Positions 1 through 7,193 of a DNA stretch of 18,936 bases are shown one piece after another. The position numbers and the translations under genes were made by a program. The notes below the pieces were generated by a model. It saw only the letters and a program-made list of their open reading frames with translations. It ran no database searches and was not told the DNA's origin. Position 1 is the stretch's first letter. Every line of letters starts with the position of its first letter. The DNA is from JAVWMQ01 sp036637375. Lineage in GTDB: Bacteria; Bacillota; Clostridia; Peptostreptococcales; Anaerovoracaceae. The stretch lies in assembly GCA_036637375.1 (NCBI GenBank), contig JAVWMQ010000037.1, positions 1 through 18,936 of the forward strand. The letters are read 5' to 3'.

Positions 1-124
1 ATAATGTTAGATAAGTACCCAAAGAAAAACTTTAAATGCCTGTATTTTTGGGATTTGTTCGGTTTTGAAATTACACCTAGCACTTTTCTAATACTTTGTT
101 ATTCACATTTTTTTGTTTTGCGTA

Positions 125-153
125 TTGACAGGTCTCTTTTCAAGTGGTATTAT
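125..153 (+). promoter_or_regulatory. sigma-A type promoter of the amino-acid ABC transporter operon
   Basis: TTGACA (125-130) is a perfect -35 box. It is separated by exactly 17 bases from TATTAT (148-153), a 5/6 match to the -10 box. Transcription should begin near 160, giving an untranslated leader of about 75 bases before the lipoprotein gene. I see no clear terminator or operator in the leader. The region upstream (1-124) is AT-rich and shows nothing else I can support. Confidence 0.75.
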
Positions 154-233
154 AAGGCAGTACACTTTACTACAATAAAGCAGTAACGTGTAAAAAATTA
201 AATCAATACAAAAAATTAATGGAGGGAAAAAAA

Positions 234-1064
234 ATGAAAAAATTATTAGTATTTGCTTTGACAGCAGTAATGGTCCTTAGTGCTTTCACTCTGACAGGAT
301 GTGGTGGGGACAAGAAATCAGACGAAGTATCCGATTGGAAGTACATTGAGAAAAACGGCAAATTAGTTGTTGGACTTGATGACACATTTGCTCCTATGGG
401 CTTTAGAGATAAGAACGACAAACTTATCGGATTTGATATCGACCTTGCTACAGCAGTTTCAAAAGAGCTTGGCGTAGAAGTTGAGTTTAAACCTATTGAC
501 TGGGATGCAAAAGACCTAGAATTAAAAACAAAAAAGATTGACTGTATTTGGAACGGTATGAGTGCAACAGAAGAAAGACAAGAAGCAATGTCACTTTCAA
601 ATAAATACATCAACAACAAAATCGTATTAATGGGCTTAGACGAAAACGTTAAAATCGAAAACGCTAACGACCTAACTAAATACAAAATTGGAACACAGGC
701 AGACTCATCTGCATTAGAAATGCTTAACAAAAACGAAAAAGCTGACCAGTTAACAGATAAAATCTCCGAGTACAAAACTTATGACGAAGCTATCTTAGAC
801 CTAAAAGCTGGCAGGGTTGACGTAATCGCTGTTGACCAGGTTCTTGGAGAATACAAAAATACAAATATGAAAGGTATTCTAAAAACTTGTAAGTATGATT
901 TAGGCGATGACTTCTATGCTATCGGATTCAGAAAAGCTGACACAGAACTAACACAAAAGGTAAATGATGCAATTAAAGCTGTTATAGATAGTGGCGAAGC
1001 AGAAAAAATAAGCAAAAAATGGTTCGGAAAGAACATTGTAGTATTTGAAGGCTACGATAAATAG
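234..1064 (+). CDS. amino-acid ABC transporter substrate-binding lipoprotein (family 3)
   Basis: This is the extracytoplasmic binding protein of a polar amino-acid importer; it delivers ligand to the permease and ATPase encoded next. The 276-residue product starts with a lipoprotein signal (MKKLL, a hydrophobic stretch, then LTGC with Cys23 as the lipidated residue). The mature part has bacterial SBP family 3 hallmarks: 'GKLVVGLDDTFAPMGF', 'GFDIDLATAVSKELG' and, near the end, 'FYAIGFRKAD'. The start at 234 is preferred over an in-frame ATG at 219, because GGAGGG (221-226) lies about 7 bases before 234 and overlaps the earlier ATG. The ligand cannot be read from sequence; glutamine, cystine, arginine or another amino acid are all possible. 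It is the first gene of the operon and directly follows the promoter at 125-153. Confidence 0.93.
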   Translation: MKKLLVFALTAVMVLSAFTLTGCGGDKKSDEVSDWKYIEKNGKLVVGLDDTFAPMGFRDKNDKLIGFDIDLATAVSKELGVEVEFKPIDWDAKDLELKTKKIDCIWNGMSATEERQEAMSLSNKYINNKIVLMGLDENVKIENANDLTKYKIGTQADSSALEMLNKNEKADQLTDKISEYKTYDEAILDLKAGRVDVIAVDQVLGEYKNTNMKGILKTCKYDLGDDFYAIGFRKADTELTQKVNDAIKAVIDSGEAEKISKKWFGKNIVVFEGYDK

Positions 1065-1094
1065 TGTATAATAGGCTTTGTAAGCTATTGTACA
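1065..1094 (+). other. intercistronic hairpin after the binding-protein gene
   Basis: TGTATAATAG (1065-1074) pairs with CTATTGTACA (1085-1094) with one T-G wobble. After a bulged G, CTT pairs with AAG around a TGT loop. The stem of about 13 pairs begins directly after the stop codon and is not followed by a T-run. It is therefore more likely a 3'-end stabiliser or partial attenuator than a full terminator. Such an element would let the binding protein be made in excess over permease and ATPase. TATAAT at 1067-1072 with TTGAAG at 1045-1050 (spacer 16) could instead be a weak internal promoter. Confidence 0.6.
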
Positions 1095-1114
1095 AAACAG
1101 AAAGGCATTCTTAA

Positions 1115-1795
1115 ATGACAGATTTTATTTCAACTATAAATCAAATGGGTGAGTTTATGCCGTCCTTACTTAAAGGATCGGTTGTGACTGTTCAACTATT
1201 TTTATTAACAATAGTGTTATCACTCCCCCTTGGCTTTCCAATAGCACTTGGAAGTAATTCTAAATTTAAAGTGCTTAGAGGAATTTGCAAAACATATGTA
1301 TGGATATTTAGAGGAACACCTTTGCTACTACAGCTATTCTTCTTCTATTTCTATCTACCTATCGCATATAACATCGAGCTACCTGCATTTACTGCAGCTG
1401 TAGTAACCTTTGTATTAAATTATGCTGCATATTTTGCGGAAATCTATAGAGGTGGAATTAACAGTATAGATAGAGGACAGTTTGAGGCTGCTCACTCTCT
1501 TGGTTTAAATAACAAGCAAACAATGGTAGATATAATTTTACCCCAAACTATGAAGGCAATTTTGCCTCCAGTTGTAAATGAGACAATTACTCTAGTTAAA
1601 GATACAGCTTTAGCTTCTGTTATCCCAGTTGTTGAGCTTATGAAAGTTAGTAGAGCTGGCTTAAACAGAACATCATCTGTAATGCCACTATTGCTAGCAG
1701 GATTAATTTATCTCGTTATGACTTTTGTTCTAACAATTATTTCTAACAAGCTAGAAAAAAGATTTTCTAAGTATGATGCCAAGGAGGAATGGTAA
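1115..1795 (+). CDS. amino-acid ABC transporter permease (HisM/GlnP type)
   Basis: This is the membrane subunit of the importer, 226 residues, as usual for the family. Hydrophobic segments near residues 20-45, 60-80, 90-110, 155-175 and 190-215 fit five helices. The cytoplasmic EAA loop that contacts the ATPase is clear: 'EAAHSLGLNNKQTMVDIILPQ', with the conserved EAA, G and LP residues. 'RGTPLLLQLFFFYF' is another family hallmark. The ribosome site is weak (AAAGG, about 10 bases before the ATG) and lies after a strong hairpin, consistent with lower expression than the binding protein. Its stop overlaps the start of the ATPase gene (TAATG at 1793-1797), so the two are probably translationally coupled. 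It likely works as a homodimer. Confidence 0.93.
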   Translation: MTDFISTINQMGEFMPSLLKGSVVTVQLFLLTIVLSLPLGFPIALGSNSKFKVLRGICKTYVWIFRGTPLLLQLFFFYFYLPIAYNIELPAFTAAVVTFVLNYAAYFAEIYRGGINSIDRGQFEAAHSLGLNNKQTMVDIILPQTMKAILPPVVNETITLVKDTALASVIPVVELMKVSRAGLNRTSSVMPLLLAGLIYLVMTFVLTIISNKLEKRFSKYDAKEEW

Positions 1796-2547
1796 TGTCA
1801 CCAATATTAAAAATGGAAAACATCGTTAAAATATATGATAGCGTTACTGCTCTTGATGGTATTAATTTCGCAATAAACAAAGGCGAAACAGTTGCCATCA
1901 TAGGACCTTCTGGCTCTGGTAAATCAACATTACTTCGTTGCATCAACGGACTAAACAAAATTACAAACGGAACTATCACTCTTGGTTCTGACACCTTCGT
2001 AACAGAAGGCAAATACATAAGTGACAAAGAGCTTCGTGTAATTTCAAAAAAGACAGGTATGGTATTTCAACACTTTAACTTGTTTCCTCATATGACTTGT
2101 ATGGAAAACATATGCTATGCACCTATTAAAGTCAATGGAGAAAGCAAAGAATCAGTTTCAAAAAAAGGCAAAGATCTTTTGAGCCTTGTGGGATTATCCT
2201 CTAAGGCAGATGCATACCCTTCACATTTGTCTGGTGGTCAAAAACAAAGGATAGCAATAGCAAGAGGCCTTGCAATGAATCCTCAAATAATGTTGTTTGA
2301 TGAACCAACCTCAGCTCTAGACCCTGAAATAACAGGCGAAGTGCTTGGTGTAATGAAAAAGCTTGCAGATGAACATATTACAATGGTAATCGTTACTCAC
2401 GAAATGGGCTTTGCTAAAGAAGTCGCTGACAGAGTAATCTTCATGGACAAAGGTAAAATCGTCGAAGAAGGAACGCCACTTGAAATATTTAACAACCCAA
2501 AAAGCGATAGACTCAAAGAGTTTTTAAGCGCAATGTTAAAGGCATAA
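1795..2547 (+). CDS. amino-acid ABC transporter ATP-binding protein (GlnQ/ArtM type)
   Basis: This is the cytoplasmic ATPase that powers the importer (250 residues). All nucleotide-binding motifs are intact: Walker A 'GPSGSGKST', Q-loop 'QHFNLFPH', ABC signature 'LSGGQKQR', Walker B 'IMLFDEPTSALD' and H-loop 'VTHEMGFA'. 'ARGLAMNPQIM' and 'SALDPEITGEVL' are typical of the polar amino-acid subfamily. The start at 1795 is chosen over an in-frame ATG at 1789 because AAGGAGG (1781-1787) ends 7 bases before 1795 but only one base before 1789. The chosen ATG shares a base with the permease stop. The operon ends at the terminator just downstream. Confidence 0.94.
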   Translation: MSPILKMENIVKIYDSVTALDGINFAINKGETVAIIGPSGSGKSTLLRCINGLNKITNGTITLGSDTFVTEGKYISDKELRVISKKTGMVFQHFNLFPHMTCMENICYAPIKVNGESKESVSKKGKDLLSLVGLSSKADAYPSHLSGGQKQRIAIARGLAMNPQIMLFDEPTSALDPEITGEVLGVMKKLADEHITMVIVTHEMGFAKEVADRVIFMDKGKIVEEGTPLEIFNNPKSDRLKEFLSAMLKA

Positions 2548-2550
2548 ACA

Positions 2551-2580
2551 AAAGGCAGTCAAATGACTGCCTTTTAATTT
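2551..2580. terminator. bidirectional terminator between convergent operons
   Basis: AAAGGCAGTCA (2551-2561) and TGACTGCCTTT (2564-2574) form a perfect 11-base inverted repeat followed by a short T-rich tail (TTTTAATTT). The opposite strand reads into TTTTGTTT, so it can also end the leftward transcript of the small gene stopping at 2589. Confidence 0.85.
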
Positions 2581-2588
2581 ATTTACTT

Positions 2589-3038
2589 CTATAATTTGAT
2601 CCTTGGTACCTGTTCTATTTTATCAAGGATATGTCCTAACTTTTCGTCAATGTAATCCAGATCCTCTGGGTTTACATTATGGAATAAGAATAGATTTTCA
2701 ACATCGCTGTCTAGTCTATATATCTTGTTTGCAATTTCTAAGAACTTGCCAAAGTTTGTGCTTTGAGATGCGTTTTTGAAATTCATTAAATCCTGTTTTA
2801 CAAATTCAATAATATGATCCACATCTTCAAACTTGATGTGTCTAATTGGGTATGGCTCGATTCTCTGTAGATAAATCTTTGCTTCACCCTTAGCATTACA
2901 TAAATATGAAACTGTAAGGTCTTCATTAATCTTAAATTCAATTACATTCATTTTAGTTGGTGTTGTCTTAATCTTAGATGCTCCAAGCTGTCTAAATGCA
3001 ATATTTAACAAGTCATTACTAATATTATCGCTTACCAT
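2589..3038 (-). CDS. hypothetical protein, second gene of a transporter operon
   Basis: This is a 149-residue soluble protein that I do not recognise. It has no signal peptide, membrane helix or obvious catalytic motif. The N-terminal half alternates short strands ('NVIEFKINEDLTVSYLC', 'GEAKIYLQRIEPY'), and the C-terminal half looks helical and acidic ('EDVDHIIEFVKQDLMNF', 'DLDYIDEKLGHILDKIEQV'). A strong AGGAGG site lies 8 bases before the ATG and overlaps the stop codon of the upstream transporter gene. The two are therefore almost certainly co-transcribed and coupled. By context it may regulate or assist the transporter, but that is inference. It ends at the shared terminator at 2551-2580. 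Confidence 0.75.
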   Translation of the reverse strand: MVSDNISNDLLNIAFRQLGASKIKTTPTKMNVIEFKINEDLTVSYLCNAKGEAKIYLQRIEPYPIRHIKFEDVDHIIEFVKQDLMNFKNASQSTNFGKFLEIANKIYRLDSDVENLFLFHNVNPEDLDYIDEKLGHILDKIEQVPRIKL

Positions 3039-3050
3039 CTTAATTACCTC

Positions 3051-4313
3051 CTAAGCATACCTCAGTAACAAATATATAGTGGATATAGCTACAGATAATA
3101 TCATTATTGGGAATCCTATCCTCAAAAATCTATTAAATGTAATCGGATGTCCGTGTTTACTACTTATGCCTGACAATACTACATTTGCAGAAGCACCAAT
3201 TAGTGTTCCGTTTCCGCCAAGGCAAGCACCTAGGGAAATCGCCCACCAAAGTGACGTTACATCTACACCGTTTTGTTCCATTGCCAAAATCAGTGGTATT
3301 AGCGTTGCAACAAATGGTATGTTATCTAATATTGAAGATAATAGTGCCGATGCCCAAAGCAATACTATCATAGTAACCACATTATGATCTTTGGTTAAAT
3401 CCATAATAATTCTAGCCAGTTGATCAATAACTCCTGTTTCAACCATACCACCAACAACAACAAAAAGTCCAGTAAAAAATAAAATTGTAGTCCATTCAAC
3501 TTCACCAATTATGTTTTCTACGTCTTGCTTACCTATTACAAGCATTATTGCTGCTGCAGTAAGTGCAATTGTTGCAGATTCAACTCCAAGCTTTGAGTGC
3601 AGCATAAATCCAACCGCAACAAGAAGTATCATTACTATACTTTTCTTCATTAACACAGGGTCACTAATAGCTTTTTTTTCATCCATTAGCATCACTTCAT
3701 CAATGTCTTCTTTATCTACCACTAATTTCTTTTTGTAAATAACTTTTGCACACAGGCAAAGTGCTACCATGATGACTATCACTACTGGTCCTGTGTTCAT
3801 CATAAAGTCCATAAACGTTAATTTTGCGGCACTACCTATCATAATGTTGGGTGGGTCACCGATAAGTGTTGCCGTACCTCCAATGTTTGATGCAAGAATT
3901 TGCGTTAGCAAAAATGGTACTGGATCTAATTTAAGTACTCTCGAAATGGCGATTGTCATAGGCCCAATCAAAAGCACTGTGGTTACGTTGTCCAAAAACG
4001 CTGATAAAACTGCCGTTATTATCATAAATGCTATCATAATATGCCAAGGATTTCCCTTTGCAAGTTTTGCAGCTTTAATCGAAATATATTCAAATATCCC
4101 TGAGCATTTAACAACTGCTACAAATAACATCATACCAATTAAAACCCCTATTGTGTTAAAATCAATATACTTGACACTGGTTTCTACCGTTAGCACATGG
4201 GTTAATAATAGCAAGACCCCTCCGCCCACAGCAGCAGCAGCTCTGTGAACTTTTTCCGTTACTATCGCAATAATTACTATCAAAAAAATAATTATCGATA
4301 ATGTCTGTTCCAT
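3051..4313 (-). CDS. ArsB/NhaD/SLC13-type (CitMHS superfamily) ion transporter
   Basis: This is an integral membrane transporter of the ion-transporter superfamily, 420 residues with about 10-11 hydrophobic segments. It shows the two-fold internal repeat of this group: 'SAFLDNVTTVLLIGPM' in the first half matches 'SSILDNIPFVATLIPL' in the second, and 'NIGGTATLIGDPPNIMIG' matches 'GNGTLIGASANVVLSG'. Substrates in the family include arsenite, Na+/H+ and dicarboxylates, and sequence alone does not decide; no arsR or arsenate reductase gene is nearby. The start at 4313 is preferred to an upstream in-frame ATG (4349) because AAAGGAG lies 8 bases before it and the promoter at 4340-4368 would put the longer start outside the transcript. 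It is followed by the small gene at 2589-3038. Confidence 0.88.
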   Translation of the reverse strand: MEQTLSIIIFLIVIIAIVTEKVHRAAAAVGGGVLLLLTHVLTVETSVKYIDFNTIGVLIGMMLFVAVVKCSGIFEYISIKAAKLAKGNPWHIMIAFMIITAVLSAFLDNVTTVLLIGPMTIAISRVLKLDPVPFLLTQILASNIGGTATLIGDPPNIMIGSAAKLTFMDFMMNTGPVVIVIMVALCLCAKVIYKKKLVVDKEDIDEVMLMDEKKAISDPVLMKKSIVMILLVAVGFMLHSKLGVESATIALTAAAIMLVIGKQDVENIIGEVEWTTILFFTGLFVVVGGMVETGVIDQLARIIMDLTKDHNVVTMIVLLWASALLSSILDNIPFVATLIPLILAMEQNGVDVTSLWWAISLGACLGGNGTLIGASANVVLSGISSKHGHPITFNRFLRIGFPIMILSVAISTIYLLLRYA

Positions 4314-4339
4314 ATTAATATCTCCTTTCACCATAGAGC

Positions 4340-4368
4340 AGTGTAACACTATAGGAACTTTTTATCAA
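4340..4368 (-). promoter_or_regulatory. promoter of the ion-transporter operon, overlapping a short palindrome
   Basis: On the minus strand TTGATA (4368-4363) is followed after 17 bases by TACACT (4345-4340). Transcription would start near 4333, leaving a leader of about 20 bases that contains the AAAGGAG ribosome site. The -10 box lies within AGTGTAACACT (4340-4350), a perfect 5-1-5 palindrome that could be an operator. Confidence 0.55.
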
Positions 4369-4475
4369 CCTTAATTGTCATAATTACACAAAATAATTCA
4401 CATTTTATTGTTTTGGATTATTTTTATTCATTCCGCTTGGTTCACTATATAATGTTGCCTTACCCTTATATAAGG

Positions 4476-4511
4476 AAAAACTGGCGGCAACCTATTTTGC
4501 CCTACCAGTTT
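4476..4511 (-). terminator. terminator of the yhgE transcript
   Basis: On the minus strand AAACTGG pairs with CCAGTTT and an inner GGCAA pairs with TTGCC around an AATAGG loop, with a small internal asymmetry. The distal arm runs into TTTTTCC. It lies 33 bases past the yhgE stop codon. Confidence 0.75.
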
Positions 4512-4543
4512 ATCCCTCAAATATTACTATTAAGAACTACTAT

Positions 4544-6538
4544 TTATGCTTCCTTTAATTTTGCAGCTTTCTTAGCTTTTCTAAGCTCTCTCGCCCCTTT
4601 TTTCATTACTGACATAAGGATTGTCGCCGCCATAAATATCACCATAAATCCTACTAATATCATTACACTTAATGCCAAATTATCTGCTGTCTGTCCAGAA
4701 ATTGTTTCTTTGAACAGTCCTACAGAATATGTCATAGGCATAAACGGATATAGTGTGTTGAATATTTTTGGAACTGTTTCCATTGGGAAAGTTCCTCCAC
4801 ATGAAGTTAGCTGGAATATTAATAATAGTATTACTACCAATTTACCTGCATCTCCAAGGTGAACCATACAAAATTGAATAATTGAAATAAACACCATTGA
4901 TACAAGGCAACAAGCGCCAATGTAACCTGCCATATTTGATACTTCAAGTCCTAATGCAAACTTAATTACAACTGCAAGAACTAATGCCTGCGCTAGTGCC
5001 AGACCAAGATATGAAAAGCTTCTGATGACTTTTCGCTCTGAATCTCTGCTTAGGGTTGGGAATTTTCTATCTATATCAAGGTATATACCAACGAACAGGA
5101 TCAAACCGCCTACCCATAGTGATAGGGATAAGAAATATGGTGCAAAAGCTGTTCCATAGTTAGGTACAGGGCTTACTCGCTCCGTCTTAACCTTAACTGG
5201 ATTTGCTGCATATTCTTCGATTCCGTCTAGTTTCTTTACTTCTTTTTTGGTTTTGTCTATGTTACTATCTAGTTCCTTTTTACCATCTACAATGCCGTTA
5301 TTTAGCTGAGCTGCACCATTTGCTAGACTATCGCCTCCCGCTGCCAAAGCCTCTACTCCTGGGGCAAGCTGTGCTCCTGCATCGGCAAGTTTACCTGTTC
5401 CCGCCTTAACTGTTAGGACACCATTCTTTAGCTGATTTAAGCCATCTTGAAGTGCTCCAAGGTTTGCTGTTCCTGCCTTTAACTGCCCAGTTCCCTGTGA
5501 CAGTGCATAAACCCCTTCGTTTAGCTTAGTTCCAGTTCCCTTCAAAATTGCAAGTTGTGCCTGTGCTTGCTGACTTGTTGCACCCTTTAGATACTCTGCA
5601 ATTGCAGCTCTAGTCTGAGGGTTTAGACTTGCCATTGCCGGATCCTTTGCAACTGCTCCCAAAAGCTTTGTTGAAGTTTCTATTGTGTTTGTAGCTTGGT
5701 TAACACCTTCTGTATATGCTTTTAGATTTTTTTGAAGTCCTGCTCCTGGTGTTCCAATTTGTCCATCTGCAGTTCCTACAATTGCTTCATCAATTTTAGC
5801 TGCACCTGCTGCTAAATCCCTTAGCCCGTTTGTTTTGGCTGTAATTGCATCAATGCCATTTACAACTTTATCCATACCACCGTCTAAGGCATTAATTCCA
5901 CCTGTAAGCTTAATACCATTTGTCTTTAGTGTTAATAGACCAGCATTAAGTTTATTTGCCCCTGCATTCAATTTAGACGATCCTTGCGCCATCTTGTCAA
6001 AACCTGCTGAAACTGTATCTAGATTGTCTGGCACAGATTTTAGCTTGTCTGCTAGGGTTAATGTAATTTCTCTATCTACATTTGATCTTACTTCTTTTTC
6101 TATTTTTTCAATTGCAATATGTAAAATCTGAGATGCCAAGAAATTTTTCTTTTCGTTTACCTGATACTCAATTACCCCTGTAACCTTGTTTTCGCTACTG
6201 GCAGATTTAATATTTTGGCTAAACTCTTTTGGTATTGTAATTGCTGCATAATAATCTCTGCCAACTACACCATCTTTTGCTTTTTTGCCATCTGTAATTT
6301 TGAAGTTCAGTGTCCCATCTTCGATTAAATTTTCTGCAACCTCTTCACCAAGATTCCTATTTGCTCCATCTATGACAGCACCTTTATCTTCGTTTACGAT
6401 TGCCACTGGGACTGCGTCCATCTTGTCATATGGATCCCAAAATGCGCCTAAGTATAATAGCGAATATGCCAATGGAATTATTAGAACTCCAATAACTACC
6501 GCTATACGCATTATAAGCTTTTTTGTTTCTTTTTTCAT
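4544..6538 (-). CDS. yhgE: YhgE/Pip family membrane protein
   Basis: This 664-residue protein belongs to the YhgE/Pip ('phage infection protein') group, related to ABC-2 type membrane proteins. It has one N-terminal membrane helix (about 9-30), a conserved outside domain ('VAIVNEDKGAVIDG', residues 46-58) and then a long region (about 160-450) of G-x-x-x-L repeats such as 'LNAGANKLNAGLLTL'. Five C-terminal helices follow (about 466-488, 507-528, 536-560, 566-582, 620-645). 'GGTFPMETVPKIFNTLYPFMPMTYSVGLFKETISG' is the usual family C-terminus, here named only in part: key residues are the FPMETVP and PMTYSVG stretches at 584-606. In lactococci Pip is needed for infection by some phages, and in bacilli relatives serve secretion; the role here is unknown. 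AGGAGG lies 9 bases before the ATG. A TetR-type gene sits directly upstream. Confidence 0.9.
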   Translation of the reverse strand: MKKETKKLIMRIAVVIGVLIIPLAYSLLYLGAFWDPYDKMDAVPVAIVNEDKGAVIDGANRNLGEEVAENLIEDGTLNFKITDGKKAKDGVVGRDYYAAITIPKEFSQNIKSASSENKVTGVIEYQVNEKKNFLASQILHIAIEKIEKEVRSNVDREITLTLADKLKSVPDNLDTVSAGFDKMAQGSSKLNAGANKLNAGLLTLKTNGIKLTGGINALDGGMDKVVNGIDAITAKTNGLRDLAAGAAKIDEAIVGTADGQIGTPGAGLQKNLKAYTEGVNQATNTIETSTKLLGAVAKDPAMASLNPQTRAAIAEYLKGATSQQAQAQLAILKGTGTKLNEGVYALSQGTGQLKAGTANLGALQDGLNQLKNGVLTVKAGTGKLADAGAQLAPGVEALAAGGDSLANGAAQLNNGIVDGKKELDSNIDKTKKEVKKLDGIEEYAANPVKVKTERVSPVPNYGTAFAPYFLSLSLWVGGLILFVGIYLDIDRKFPTLSRDSERKVIRSFSYLGLALAQALVLAVVIKFALGLEVSNMAGYIGACCLVSMVFISIIQFCMVHLGDAGKLVVILLLIFQLTSCGGTFPMETVPKIFNTLYPFMPMTYSVGLFKETISGQTADNLALSVMILVGFMVIFMAATILMSVMKKGARELRKAKKAAKLKEA

Positions 6539-6571
6539 ATATCCTTTCCTCCTAAAAAGAAAGTTTACACC

Positions 6572-6603
6572 AAAAAACGCCCTCTGTAATTATACAAAAG
6601 GCG
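6572..6603 (-). terminator. hairpin between the TetR gene and yhgE: terminator or operator
   Basis: On the minus strand CGCCTTTTGT (6603-6594) and ACAGAGGGCG (6587-6578) pair over 10 positions (two G-T wobbles) around a six-base loop, followed by six Ts. It reads as an intrinsic terminator after the TetR gene. The same palindrome spans a TATAAT box (6594-6589), so it may equally act as a DNA operator over the yhgE promoter. Confidence 0.55.
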
Positions 6604-6616
6604 CTTTGTGTATAAA
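6589..6616 (-). promoter_or_regulatory. probable promoter of yhgE
   Basis: On the minus strand TTTATA (6616-6611, 4/6 match) is followed after 16 bases by a perfect TATAAT (6594-6589). Start of transcription would fall near 6582, about 44 bases before the yhgE ATG and inside the palindrome at 6578-6603. A promoter here would explain how yhgE is expressed despite a terminator-like hairpin after the preceding gene. Confidence 0.45.
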
Positions 6617-6618
6617 TT

Positions 6619-7188
6619 TTATTTAAATGTTTTTAGGTAACGTGAAATTGCGATAACCTTTGAATCTTCCACTAAATTCTTGACTCTCCTTGCAATCTTT
6701 TTGGGTGAATCTGGCATTCCACGTTTCGCCCAAAGGGCTACTGTGCCTGTCACTCCAAAGGCAAAGAACTCAGAGACAAATGCCTTGTCTTTTTCGTCTA
6801 TTGTAAACTGATCCTTAACCATGTCATCTATGGCTAAACATATAATCGCTGCTGCTTCTGCCGATAGATATCTTGTAAACTCTTTTTCATCATAATCAAA
6901 AGCATTTCTGTAAAACTTCTTGCTCTCCTTCATAATGGTAAGTGCTTTTTCAAGTTTCGCTGGCCATGTGTCATAGTGTAGCCCATCTCTAAATGGCTCT
7001 ATGATTTCTGTATAAAAAATCCAGTTTAACAGCGAATATTTGTCTTCAAAGTGGTAATAAAAAGCCAAACGTGTTAAGTTACAGCCTTCTGCTATTTCTG
7101 AAACAGTAATGTGTTCAAAAGGCTTTGTTTCCATTAAGGATTTAAAACTATTGCTTATTGCTTTTTTTGTAATATCGCCCTTGCTCAT
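6619..7188 (-). CDS. TetR/AcrR family transcriptional regulator
   Basis: This is a DNA-binding repressor-type protein of 189 residues. The N-terminal helix-turn-helix is plain: 'TKKAISNSFKSLMETKPFEHITVSEIAEGCNLTRLAFYYHF' is the TetR pattern; the key parts are ITVSEIAEGC and the recognition helix with the FYYHF motif, at about residues 28-48. The remainder resembles the TetR_C_7-like ligand domain found in regulators of YhgE-type proteins. The ATG at 7188 is preferred to a TTG at 7206 because the latter lies inside the preceding symporter gene; the ribosome site is modest (AGGA). Only 5 bases separate it from the symporter stop, so it can be co-transcribed with that gene. Its likely target is the palindromic yhgE promoter 20 bases downstream. 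Confidence 0.87.
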   Translation of the reverse strand: MSKGDITKKAISNSFKSLMETKPFEHITVSEIAEGCNLTRLAFYYHFEDKYSLLNWIFYTEIIEPFRDGLHYDTWPAKLEKALTIMKESKKFYRNAFDYDEKEFTRYLSAEAAAIICLAIDDMVKDQFTIDEKDKAFVSEFFAFGVTGTVALWAKRGMPDSPKKIARRVKNLVEDSKVIAISRYLKTFK

Positions 7189-7193
7189 TTTTC

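Noticed and set aside
4..186. 60-codon open frame on the + strand before the ABC operon
   Set aside because: It has no ribosome site, spans the promoter at 125-153 and its translation resembles no protein family.
3769..4248. 159-codon + strand frame inside the transporter gene
   Set aside because: It lies entirely antisense to a well-supported membrane protein gene and follows its codon periodicity.
4413..4862. 149-codon + strand frame overlapping the end of yhgE
   Set aside because: Most of it is antisense to yhgE and includes the yhgE terminator; no ribosome site.
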